Shown: positions 35,599 to 43,015 of the stretch, in pieces
Layout: each line of letters opens with the position of its first letter
Position numbering within the stretch: the stretch's first letter is position 1
The notes under the pieces: generated by a model
Databases searched by the model: none
What the model was told of the DNA's origin: nothing
Seen by the model: the letters and a program-made list of their open reading frames with translations, nothing else
Made by a program: the position numbers and the translations under genes
Assembly (NCBI RefSeq): GCF_001969365.1
Contig: NZ_CP019312.1
Coordinates: 2,170,001 to 2,234,000 of the forward strand
Length of the DNA: 64,000 nt
Source of the DNA: Tateyamaria omphalii
GTDB lineage: Bacteria; Pseudomonadota; Alphaproteobacteria; Rhodobacterales; Rhodobacteraceae
Reading direction: 5' to 3'

Positions 35599-36540
35599 AT
35601 GCTGGGCAAGACCGCGGGCGGGCTCTTCTGGATGTTTCGCTATCTCGAACGGGCCGAAAACACGGCGCGCATGATTGACGCGGGCCTGCGCATTTCGCTG
35701 ACACGGTCGAGTGCGGCGGAAAGTGAATGGACCTCGATCCTGTCCTCAACCGGCCTGAGCGCCGCCTACGCGGCCGCACATGGCGCGCCCGAAGGTCCCA
35801 AGGTCATCGACTTTCTGCTGCGCGATCCCAACAATCCGGGCTCTGTCATGGCCGGGATCGAAGCGGCCCGCGTCAACGCACGCGTGGTGCGCACTGCGCT
35901 CACCCGCGAGGTGTGGGAGGCCGTGAACGAATGCTACATGGTGCTGAAACGACTGCTGGCCAAACCTATCCAAGACCGTGACCTGCCGCGCGTCCTGCAG
36001 GTGATCCGGCAGCGCAGTGCATTCGTGCGCGGGGCGCTGCACGGGACCATGGTGCGCAACCACATCTATAATTTCGCGCGCATCGGCACCTTCTATGAAC
36101 GGGCCGACAACACGGCGCGGATCATCGACCAGAAATATTACATCCTGTTGCCGTCCGTCCGGCTGGTCGGCAGTCCGTCCGACAATGTCCAGTGGGACAC
36201 GATCCTGCGCGCGACATCGACCACGCGGGCGTACCAGACCCTGCATGACGGCGACGTGGATCCCCGCACGATTGCGCGTTTCCTGATCCTGGATGGCCGC
36301 CTGCCCCGTAGTCTGGCCTTTTGTTATGGCAAGATTGGCGACAACCTGGGCTACCTCGAAAAGGAATATGGGACGCGCCACACCTGTCAGTCCCTGGCAG
36401 ATGCCCTGTGCTCAAAATTCCGATCGCATGACATGAACGCCATATTCGACTACGGACTACACGAGTTCATCACCGACTTCCTGCGCGACAGTGCGACGCT
36501 GGGCCGTCAGATCGAAATAGACTATCGGTTCAGCGAATAA
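35599..36540 (+). CDS. Alpha-E domain protein (Anbu operon)
   Basis: A 313-residue, all-helical alpha-E (COG2307) protein: MLGKTAGGLFWMFRYLERAENTARMIDAGLR at the start, FLLRDPNNPGSVMAGIEAARVNARVVRTALTREVWEAVN in the middle, and FYERADNTARIIDQKYYILLP repeating the ExxxNTAR theme. These proteins nearly always sit beside the permuted ATP-grasp gene, sometimes fused to it, and are thought to assist its ligase. The start follows GGAGGAG. Function is otherwise unknown. Confidence 0.93.
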   Translation: MLGKTAGGLFWMFRYLERAENTARMIDAGLRISLTRSSAAESEWTSILSSTGLSAAYAAAHGAPEGPKVIDFLLRDPNNPGSVMAGIEAARVNARVVRTALTREVWEAVNECYMVLKRLLAKPIQDRDLPRVLQVIRQRSAFVRGALHGTMVRNHIYNFARIGTFYERADNTARIIDQKYYILLPSVRLVGSPSDNVQWDTILRATSTTRAYQTLHDGDVDPRTIARFLILDGRLPRSLAFCYGKIGDNLGYLEKEYGTRHTCQSLADALCSKFRSHDMNAIFDYGLHEFITDFLRDSATLGRQIEIDYRFSE

Positions 36541-36544
36541 ACCC

Positions 36545-37344
36545 ATGCGCCTCAAAATCAATCACAAGACCCATTACACCTACGATGCCCCTGTGCCTTA
36601 TGGCTTGCAGCAGATCCGCCTGCGCCCCAAGTCCCGTCCGGGTCAGGTGGTCGAGGACTGGCAGATCGACGTGACCGGTGGCAAGGTCGAAGTGTCGTTC
36701 GAGGATGAGCACGCAAATTCCGTGGATCTGCTCAGTTTTACCCCCGGCCAGTCCGAGATTGAGATCACCTGTTCCGGCACTGTCGATGTCGAGGACAAGT
36801 CCGGCATCGTCGGTCCGCAGGGGGGTATGTGCCCCTTTGGCTGTTCCGGCGCAGCACGTCGCTGACCAAGGTTGGTGCGCGCGTTCGTACACTGATCGAC
36901 GCAGCCCCGCGGGAGGGTGCGGCGGTTGACCGGTTGCACGCCCTGTCATCCCTTGTGCTGGAGGCCGTGCCCTATTCCACCGATCAAGCGGCGTCCGACC
37001 TGAGCGCCGAAGACGTGATGGAGGCCGGGCATGGCGTATGCCAGGATCACGCCCATATCTTTGTCACCGCGGCGCGCGCCTTGGGTTTTCCGGCCCGCTA
37101 TGTGTCCGGCTATCTGATGATGAACGACCGGGTGGACCAGGATGCAAGCCATGCCTGGGCCGAGGCGCATATCGACAATCTGGGCTGGGTTGGGTTCGAT
37201 ATCTCGAATGGGATTTCACCCGACGCCCGCTATGTCCGCGTCGCCACCGGCCTCGACTACCGCGATGCAGCCCCGATCTCGGGTTTACGCTATGGTAACG
37301 CAGCGGAAGATATGTCTGTGAGCTTGAAGGTTCAGCAGCAATAG
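36545..37344 (+). pseudogene. Transglutaminase-like protease, split by -1 frameshift
   Basis: Two overlapping frames make one family protein of about 266 residues. Frame 1 (36545-36865) encodes the N-terminal beta domain (MRLKINHKTHYTYDAPVPYG...QQIRLRPKSRPGQ). The second frame carries PLWLFRRSTSLT, then the transglutaminase core with Cys in EAGHGVCQDHAHIFVTAARALGFPARYVSGY, His in DASHAWAEAH and Asp in VGFDISNG. The break is at a run of six G (36820-36825); one extra G would restore QGGYVPLWLFR. It may be a sequencing error, a recent mutation, or true -1 slippage on G-GGG-GGT. The catalytic triad is intact in the second part. Confidence 0.85.
36820..36826 (+). other. G-GGG-GGT slippery heptamer / frameshift site
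   Basis: In the reading frame of the upstream part the codons are CAG GGG GGT, so the heptamer fits X-XXY-YYZ. A -1 slip places ribosomes on TAT GTG CCC, which continues the transglutaminase protein. No downstream pseudoknot was tested. Confidence 0.6.
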
Positions 37345-37382
37345 CGCAGATTTGGCGCGAGTCGGGTGGGAACACACAAGAT

Positions 37383-38117
37383 ATGACATATTGCGTAGGG
37401 ATGCGGTTGGACACCGGGCTGATCTTCATGTCCGACACGCGTACCAATGCAGGTGTCGACAATATATCCACCGTCAAAAAGATGCACACATGGGCCGTGC
37501 CGGGCGAGCGGGTCATTGTGATCATGACCGCCGGAAACCTCGCGACGACACAGTCCGTGATCTCCCTGCTCGACGAACGTTCAAAGGCCCCGGAAGAGCG
37601 CAAGCCCTCGATCTTGGAGGCCCCGTCGATGTTTCAGGTGGCCCGCGAGGTCGGCCGTACCCTGAAGGAGGTGATCGGCGCCAACGCGACAACTGGCATG
37701 GAGGCGGACGGCGCCTTTGGCGCCACGATGATTATCGGCGGTCAGATCAAGGGGTCAGAGCCACGCCTTTTTCTGGTCTATCCGGAAGGCAACTTCATCG
37801 AAGCGTCCGACGACACGCCGTTCTTTCAGATTGGCGAGGCGAAATACGGCAAGCCCATCATCGTGCGCGCCCATGATCCCGCGATGCGGTTCGAGGATGC
37901 GGTGAAGCTGCTGATGGTGAGTTTTGATTCGACCATCAAGTCGAACCTGTCCGTTGGTTTGCCGCTGGACTACGTGACCTATACCGGCGACAGCCTTGCC
38001 ATCACGCACGAAGAGCGGATCGAGGCGGACGATCCGTATTTCCAGATGGTATCGAACGGCTGGGGCGAGGCGCTGAAGGTCGCCTTTGATCAACTGCCCG
38101 AATTCAAATTCGACTGA
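37383..38117 (+). CDS. Anbu: ancestral proteasome-like peptidase
   Basis: A 244-residue Ntn-hydrolase of the Anbu (bacterial proteasome homologue) family. After Met removal Thr becomes the N-terminal nucleophile (MTYCVGMRLDTGLIFMSDTR). D18 and the K32/K33 pair (STVKKMH) correspond to the Asp17/Lys33 of proteasome subunits. Other blocks are TAGNLATTQSVISLL, GFGATMIIGGQIKG-like AFGATMIIGGQIKG and VGLPLDYVTYTGDSL. It closes the ATP-grasp/alpha-E/transglutaminase operon. The family's natural substrates are not established. Confidence 0.94.
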   Translation: MTYCVGMRLDTGLIFMSDTRTNAGVDNISTVKKMHTWAVPGERVIVIMTAGNLATTQSVISLLDERSKAPEERKPSILEAPSMFQVAREVGRTLKEVIGANATTGMEADGAFGATMIIGGQIKGSEPRLFLVYPEGNFIEASDDTPFFQIGEAKYGKPIIVRAHDPAMRFEDAVKLLMVSFDSTIKSNLSVGLPLDYVTYTGDSLAITHEERIEADDPYFQMVSNGWGEALKVAFDQLPEFKFD

Positions 38118-38152
38118 TCCGGCGGACGCGTGCCGCGACGACATGATTGAAT

Positions 38153-38198
38153 GGGGGCTCTGCCCCCAAACCCCCGAAGTATTTTAAGCCAGAAGAAG
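38153..38198. terminator. GC hairpin plus motif M2 between Anbu and CHMI genes
   Basis: GGGGGC (38153-38158) and GCCCCC (38162-38167) form a hairpin. Three bases on, motif M2 CCCCCGAAGTATTTTAAGCC then AGAAGAAG (38171-38198) follows. It lies in the 84 bp between convergent stops, so it probably ends both transcripts. Confidence 0.6.
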
Positions 38199-38201
38199 GT
38201 A

Positions 38202-38594
38202 TCAGTGCATGTCGGGCGGCAGGTGGTCCCTGATCCAACCGATCTTGCGGCTGTGGTGCGGGTCGATCTCGCGCAGCTCCAGCGACAGCATGAAGGGGTA
38301 TTGGGCCATATGGCTGGCGGTGAATACCCTGGCCGCGTCAAAGACAGCGTCCGTTGCCTTGGTCTGTTGCGCATCGGTGCGGCCGGCCGCCAGGCGGATC
38401 GTGATGCCGATGTCAGCGCGGCGGGGATCGCCGTCTGCAATCACGCTGTGCTGCGTGGCGTGCGCGCGCACCCGGATGCCCGCGGGTGGAACGACACCCG
38501 TGGCCGCTGCGGCATCCTTGAGCGTCACGCGCAGGCTATGCATGTCGAGCGCCTCGTCGAGACTGGCGGAGTAATCGAGAATGATATGCGGCAT
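38202..38594 (-). CDS. 5-carboxymethyl-2-hydroxymuconate isomerase family protein
   Basis: A 130-residue tautomerase-superfamily protein. Pro2 (MPHIILDYSASLDEALD) would be the N-terminal catalytic proline after Met removal. The rest (GIRVRAHATQHSVIADGDPRRADIGITIRLAAGRT, MLSLELREIDPHHSRKIGWIRDHLP) fits CHMI of homoprotocatechuate breakdown. No other hpa genes are near, so the substrate is uncertain. The ATG at 38594 is used; the frame is open far upstream inside cobQ, but antisense to nothing meaningful there. Confidence 0.85.
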   Translation of the reverse strand: MPHIILDYSASLDEALDMHSLRVTLKDAAAATGVVPPAGIRVRAHATQHSVIADGDPRRADIGITIRLAAGRTDAQQTKATDAVFDAARVFTASHMAQYPFMLSLELREIDPHHSRKIGWIRDHLPPDMH

Positions 38595-38616
38595 GGTTGA
38601 ACTGTGATCGGCAGCC

Positions 38617-40062
38617 CTAGCGCGCGCAAGCCAAAAGCGCGTCGATATCCAGATGCGCCTCAAGGTGATCGGCCAGCGCGTCCAGCGTTGTTGCGACCGT
38701 GTCGGAGTAGGACGCAGTGCCGCCGCTGATACCAAACCCGCCAAGCCACGCGCGCCGGAACCCGTCATCGCGGAACATGCCGTGCAGGTAGCTGCCCGCC
38801 ACTCGGCCATCTGCGCTGATCGCCCCCTCGTCCTCTCCGGCCACCTGCGCGAAGGGTCGGGCCCGGTCGGGGCCGTCGCTGCGCCCGATATGGATCTCGT
38901 ACCCCTGAAAGCCCTGACCGCTGGGCACATGCACCGCGTCGACGGTGGTCAGACGTTTGTCATCCGACATCACCGTGTCCACATCCAAAAGGCCAATGCC
39001 CGGCGTGTGGCCCGCGGGCCCCTCAATCCCGTCCGGGTCATCCACCACGCGGCCCAGCATCTGAAAGCCGCCGCAGATGCCCAGCACATGACCGCCGCGC
39101 CGCACATGCGCGCGCACATCCTCGTCCCAGCCCTGATCCTTGATGAATTGCAGATCGCCGCGGGTGGACTTGCTGCCGGGGATGATCACCACGTCCGTGT
39201 CAGCGGGCAGCGGTTGGCCCGCGTGCAGCATCGTCAGGCGCACGCCCGGTTCCTGCGCCAGCGGGTCCAGATCATCGAAATTGGCGATGCGCGACAGCTT
39301 CAGGCAGACGATATGCAGCCCGCCCGCGCGGACGGGCGTCGCGATGTCCAGGGCATCTTCTGCCGGTAATTTCCAGGCATCGCCGAACCACGGCACCACG
39401 CCAAATCCGCGCCAGCCAGTGTGCTGTTCGATCAACGCATAACCGTCATCAAAGAGGCTGGGATCACCCCGGAAACGATTGATCAGAAAGCCACGGATCA
39501 CGTCGGCGTCGTTGGGATCAATGACCGCCTGCGTGCCCACGATCTGCGCGATCACCCCGCCCCGGTCGATGTCGCCCGCCAACACGACAGGGCAGTCCGC
39601 CGCTCTGGCAAATCCCATATTGGCAATGTCGCCGGGGCGTAAATTCACCTCGGCCGGGCTGCCCGCCCCTTCGACCAGCACCAGGTCATGGCGCGCCTGC
39701 AACCGGTTGAAGCTGTCCAGCACCGGGGCCATCAGGGACGGTTTCAAAGCGGAATACTCACGCGCCTTGACCGTCGTCAGGCGCTTGCCTTGCACGACCA
39801 CCTGACTGCCCACATCGGTTTCCGGCTTCAGCAAGACCGGGTTCATGTCGGTATGCGGCTCCAGTCCGCTCGCCATCGCCTGCAGTGCCTGCGCCCGTCC
39901 AATCTCGCCCCCATCCACGGTGACGGCGGCATTGTTCGACATGTTTTGCGGCTTGAAGGGGGCCACGGACAGCCCTCGTATGACCGCCGCCCGGCAGAGG
40001 CCCGCGACCAGCATCGACTTGCCCACGTTGGACCCGGTGCCCTGGATCATCAGCGCCGTCAT
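38617..40062 (-). CDS. cobQ: Cobyric acid synthase CobQ
   Basis: A 481-residue glutamine amidotransferase that amidates four carboxyls of adenosylcobyrinate a,c-diamide with ATP and glutamine. The P-loop-like start [25 protein letters not shown] and [28 protein letters not shown] are hallmark. The GATase half has [15 protein letters not shown] with the nucleophilic Cys and a C-terminal GSYLHGMF His. It overlaps the YdjM-like gene by four bases upstream. It is in the leftward cobalamin group, not directly behind a visible riboswitch. Confidence 0.97.
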   Translation of the reverse strand: MTALMIQGTGSNVGKSMLVAGLCRAAVIRGLSVAPFKPQNMSNNAAVTVDGGEIGRAQALQAMASGLEPHTDMNPVLLKPETDVGSQVVVQGKRLTTVKAREYSALKPSLMAPVLDSFNRLQARHDLVLVEGAGSPAEVNLRPGDIANMGFARAADCPVVLAGDIDRGGVIAQIVGTQAVIDPNDADVIRGFLINRFRGDPSLFDDGYALIEQHTGWRGFGVVPWFGDAWKLPAEDALDIATPVRAGGLHIVCLKLSRIANFDDLDPLAQEPGVRLTMLHAGQPLPADTDVVIIPGSKSTRGDLQFIKDQGWDEDVRAHVRRGGHVLGICGGFQMLGRVVDDPDGIEGPAGHTPGIGLLDVDTVMSDDKRLTTVDAVHVPSGQGFQGYEIHIGRSDGPDRARPFAQVAGEDEGAISADGRVAGSYLHGMFRDDGFRRAWLGGFGISGGTASYSDTVATTLDALADHLEAHLDIDALLACAR

Positions 40063-40532
40063 TCCGGTGGTTCCAGCTCGCGCCGCGCGACAAAGACAAC
40101 CCCGGCAACCGACCATAGCGCAAGCTCGATAAAGATCGTCCAGTGAAGCACGGTTGACACGAACCAATCGTCTTCTGCGCCAAGCAGGACAACCAATGGT
40201 CCGGAAAAGGAAAACGTACCCCAGCCCCATGATATGTCGCCGGTAATGGTATCCAGAACCATGTGCAAAAGCGCGCCCAAGCCGACGCCAATGAGAACGC
40301 GGGACGTCAAAACAACCCCGAAAAACAGCATCACCGCCCACAGGGTCGGGTCATGCGTGAGATAGCTGTCATGACGCACCGCGCCGCCATCGACAAACAG
40401 CAACCAGACCGTATCCAGATCGGGCGCAATCGCACCGATGATGATGGCCCAGAACATCACGGGATCGCGAAAAAAGCTGCGATCAGTGGCACAGGCCAGC
40501 AGGTAGCCTGCAGGTGCGTGGCCGACGATCAT
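40059..40532 (-). CDS. YdjM-like membrane protein (DUF457)
   Basis: A 157-residue membrane protein with about four helices and the DUF457/YdjM metal-dependent-hydrolase-like pattern: [38 protein letters not shown] and [22 protein letters not shown]. Conserved His/Asp residues suggest metal binding at the membrane; no reaction is proven. It lies between cobO and cobQ, overlapping cobQ by ATGA, so it is likely co-expressed with cobalamin genes. Repeat R3 ends nine bases before its ATG and GGGGAG is the ribosome site. Confidence 0.85.
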   Translation of the reverse strand: MIVGHAPAGYLLACATDRSFFRDPVMFWAIIIGAIAPDLDTVWLLFVDGGAVRHDSYLTHDPTLWAVMLFFGVVLTSRVLIGVGLGALLHMVLDTITGDISWGWGTFSFSGPLVVLLGAEDDWFVSTVLHWTIFIELALWSVAGVVFVARRELEPPE

Positions 40533-40541
40533 GGCGCTCCC

Positions 40542-40568
40542 CTCGTAAGGCGCACGTGTCGTGCGCCC
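40542..40568 (-). repeat. TTACGA-tailed hairpin repeat, copy R3
   Basis: Minus strand: GGCGCACG, ACA, CGTGCGCC, TTACGA. The stem bases differ from R1/R2/R4 at both arms in a pairing-preserving way. It lies between the cobO stop and the YdjM-like gene start. Confidence 0.8.
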
Positions 40569-40571
40569 GGC

Positions 40572-41183
40572 TCAGAACTCGACACCCTTCTGTGCCTTGA
40601 CGCCCAGATCCTTGAACGGGTGTTTCACCAGCGTCATCTCGGTGACCAGGTCCGCGGCCTCGATCAATTCGGGCTTGGCGTTGCGGCCCGTCAGCACAAC
40701 ATGCGTCATCGGAGGTTTCTGCTTCATCAGGAAATCGACGACCTCGTCAATATCGAGATAATCATAGCGCAATGCGATGTTGATTTCATCCAGCAGAACA
40801 AATTGGATCCCCGGGTCCAATATCTGCTCCCTGGCGATGCGCCAGCCGTTCTCGGCCGCGGCCACGTCGCGTTCGCGATCCTGGGTTTCCCATGTAAACC
40901 CTTCACCAGAAACGAAAAACTGGCATTTCTCCGCAAAGCGGTCGCGCAGGAACGTCTTTTCGCCCGTATCCCAATTTCCCTTGATGAACTGCACCACGGC
41001 GCAAGGCATCCCATGTGCGATGCAGCGCATGATCATCCCGAACCCGGACGAGGATTTGCCCTTGCCCGGTCCCGTATGGACGATGATCAGACCTTTTTCT
41101 TCGGTCTTGGTCTCCATCATCTTGTCGCGGGCGGCCTTGATCTTTTTCATCTTGGCGTTGTGGCGTTCGGTGATGTCGTCCAT
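40572..41183 (-). CDS. cobO: Corrinoid adenosyltransferase CobO
   Basis: A 203-residue cob(I)yrinic acid a,c-diamide adenosyltransferase of the CobA/CobO type. P-loop HTGPGKGKSSSGFGMIMRC lies near residue 37. Further blocks are GMPCAVVQFIKGNWDTGEK, QFVLLDEINIALRYDYLD and THVVLTGRNAKPELIEAADLVTEMTLVKHPF. It transfers the adenosyl group of ATP to Co(I). The start is the Met before DDITERHNAK, preceded by AGGAGG. It is transcribed away from the rightward cob operon across the riboswitch region. Confidence 0.96.
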   Translation of the reverse strand: MDDITERHNAKMKKIKAARDKMMETKTEEKGLIIVHTGPGKGKSSSGFGMIMRCIAHGMPCAVVQFIKGNWDTGEKTFLRDRFAEKCQFFVSGEGFTWETQDRERDVAAAENGWRIAREQILDPGIQFVLLDEINIALRYDYLDIDEVVDFLMKQKPPMTHVVLTGRNAKPELIEAADLVTEMTLVKHPFKDLGVKAQKGVEF

Positions 41184-41571
41184 GGCGTCCTCCTTGCGAC
41201 TGAGCCATGTGGTGCCATGGATTTGCCGGCAGTGCCAGCGTCGTTGGCGCTTGACTCCGCTGGCGGTCGGTCGCACTACGGTGATGTTGGTGCCCGAGGT
41301 TTGCTTCGGGTGAAAAGGGAATGCCGCGGGCCGCAAGGTCCAAACGCAGCCGCCCCCGCGACCGTGACCGGAAAGGGTGCTCCACGCCACTGGCCAAAGG
41401 CCGGGAAGGCAGGGCAACCGCAGAGGCCCCCGATGGATGCCTCAAGATCCGCAAGCCGGGAGACCTGCCAGCCAGAGGAAGACGAAACCGGACGGGGTGT
41501 GCCGGGTGTCGGGACGCCACGGCCAGTCGCCGCCCGCCATCTGCCATGCCGTCCCCCGATAGGGAACACAC
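41184..41571. other. Divergent cobO / DUF1636-cobW control region
   Basis: 388 bases without a protein gene. The right two thirds is a cobalamin riboswitch for the rightward operon, listed separately. The remaining 100 bases next to cobO must contain the leftward promoter; I see no second riboswitch on the minus strand. Confidence 0.6.
41289..41475 (+). promoter_or_regulatory. Cobalamin riboswitch upstream of DUF1636-cobW-cobN operon
   Basis: Conserved parts in order: GGTTTGCTTCGGGTGAAAAG, the CGCCCCCGCGACCGTGACCGG core, GCCACTGG (41386-41393), and the B12 box AGCCGGGAGACCTGCC (41454-41469). It is followed about 100 bases later by the DUF1636 ATG. Coenzyme B12 binding is expected to reduce expression of the downstream cob genes. 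Borders are approximate. Confidence 0.92.
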
Positions 41572-41946
41572 ATGGCCGATCTGCCCCCCGTGGAACTCTT
41601 GGTCTGCGTGAAATGCCGCCGCGAGCTGGACGTGCCCGAAGGCGGCACACGCCCCGGCGAAGCGCTGCATGCAGAACTCGCAAACCGCACCATGTCCGAG
41701 GGCGTGACGCTCAAGGCCGTCGAATGCCTCTCCAACTGCTCATCCGGCTGCTCCGTCGCCGTCCGCGGCGGCGCGCAGCGCTGGACCTATGTCTACGGTA
41801 ACCTGATGGAGGACCGCGACGCCGACATGGTTGTCGACGGCATCTCCAAATACGCTGCAACTGCCGACGGTATCGTCCCCTGGCGCGAACGCCCCGAACA
41901 TTTCCGTAAAAACTGCATCGCCCGCATCCCCCCGCAGGAGTTCTGA
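41572..41946 (+). CDS. DUF1636 Cys-rich, ferredoxin-like protein
   Basis: A 124-residue protein with a thioredoxin-like ferredoxin arrangement: CVKCRRELDVPEGGTRPGEALHAEL and AVECLSNCSSGCSVAVRGG provide the Cys pairs. The family (DUF1636) is a predicted metal or Fe-S carrier, common at the head of cobalamin operons in alphaproteobacteria. It is the first gene after the riboswitch, one base before cobW. Its precise role in cobalt handling is not known. Confidence 0.88.
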   Translation: MADLPPVELLVCVKCRRELDVPEGGTRPGEALHAELANRTMSEGVTLKAVECLSNCSSGCSVAVRGGAQRWTYVYGNLMEDRDADMVVDGISKYAATADGIVPWRERPEHFRKNCIARIPPQEF

Positions 41947-41947
41947 T

Positions 41948-43003
41948 ATGGCCAACCTCAACAAAGTCCCCGTCACCGTCATCACCGGCTTTCTCGGCTC
42001 GGGCAAAACCACCCTTGTGCGTCACCTGATGCAGAACCCGCAGGGCAAGCGCCTTGCTGTCGTGGTCAATGAATTTGGCGACGTGGGTGTCGATGGCGAC
42101 ATCCTCAAAAGCTGCGCCATCCCCGATTGTCCTGCCGAAAATATCATGGAACTGGCCAACGGCTGCATCTGCTGCACCGTGGCCGACGACTTCATCCCGA
42201 CAATCGAGGCGCTCATGGCCCTCGACCCGCAACCCGAGCATATCCTGATCGAAACCTCGGGCCTCGCCCTGCCCAAACCGCTTCTCAAGGCCTTCGACTG
42301 GCCCGATATCCGCAGCCGCATCACCGTGGACGGCGTGATCGCGCTGGCGGATGCCGAGGCTGTGGCCGCAGGCCGGTTCGCCCCTGACGTCGCCGCCGTA
42401 GACGCGCAGCGCGAAGCCGATGACAGCCTTGATCACGAAACGCCGCTTTCCGAAGTGTTCGAAGATCAGATCAGCTGCGCCGACATCATCCTGCTGACCA
42501 AACCCGACCTCGCCGGGCCCGACGGCATCGCCAGGGCCAAAGAGATCATCGCAGCCGAGGCCCCCCGCCCCCTTCCGATCGTCGAAGTGGCCGAAGGCGC
42601 CGTGGACCCCCGCGTGATCCTCGGGCTTGAGGCCGCCGCCGAAGACGACATGGACGCACGCCCTAGCCACCACGACGGCCATGACGACCACGAACATGAC
42701 GATTTCGAGAGCGTCATCATCGACATCCCCGAAGTGGACGATCCCACCGACCTCGTCGCCCGGATCGAAGCCATGGCAAAGAGCCAGAACATCCTGCGCG
42801 TCAAAGGCTACGCCGCCGTCACCGGCAAACCCATGCGCCTGCTGGTACAAGCCGTGGGTGCCCGCGTCCGCCACCAGTTCGACCGCCCGTGGGGCCCGAA
42901 CGAGCCGCGGCAGGGCCGTTTGGTCGTGATTGCCGAACATGACGACGTGAACGCGGCAGCGATCCGGTCGGCATTGACCGATGTTCCGGCAGCCGCCGAA
43001 TAG
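41948..43003 (+). CDS. cobW: CobW metallochaperone GTPase
   Basis: A 351-residue COG0523 GTPase. P-loop GFLGSGKTT lies at 14-22, and GCICCTV (72-78) is the CxCC metal site. ILIETSGLALPKPLL and the switch regions follow. A His/Asp-rich loop with HHDGHDDHEHDD (about 234-246) marks the cobalamin-type CobW. The C-terminal CobW_C domain contains ILRVKGYAAVTGKPMRLLVQAVG. It is thought to deliver Co2+ to CobN. The start at 41948 lies right after the DUF1636 stop; earlier in-frame codons belong to that gene's sequence. Confidence 0.96.
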   Translation: MANLNKVPVTVITGFLGSGKTTLVRHLMQNPQGKRLAVVVNEFGDVGVDGDILKSCAIPDCPAENIMELANGCICCTVADDFIPTIEALMALDPQPEHILIETSGLALPKPLLKAFDWPDIRSRITVDGVIALADAEAVAAGRFAPDVAAVDAQREADDSLDHETPLSEVFEDQISCADIILLTKPDLAGPDGIARAKEIIAAEAPRPLPIVEVAEGAVDPRVILGLEAAAEDDMDARPSHHDGHDDHEHDDFESVIIDIPEVDDPTDLVARIEAMAKSQNILRVKGYAAVTGKPMRLLVQAVGARVRHQFDRPWGPNEPRQGRLVVIAEHDDVNAAAIRSALTDVPAAAE

Positions 43004-43015
43004 GAACCGCCCCCG

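Noticed and set aside
38595..38930. Longer N-terminus for the CHMI-family protein
   Set aside because: The upstream codons are the out-of-frame cobQ sequence; the tautomerase needs Pro directly after the initiator Met, which the ATG at 38594 gives.
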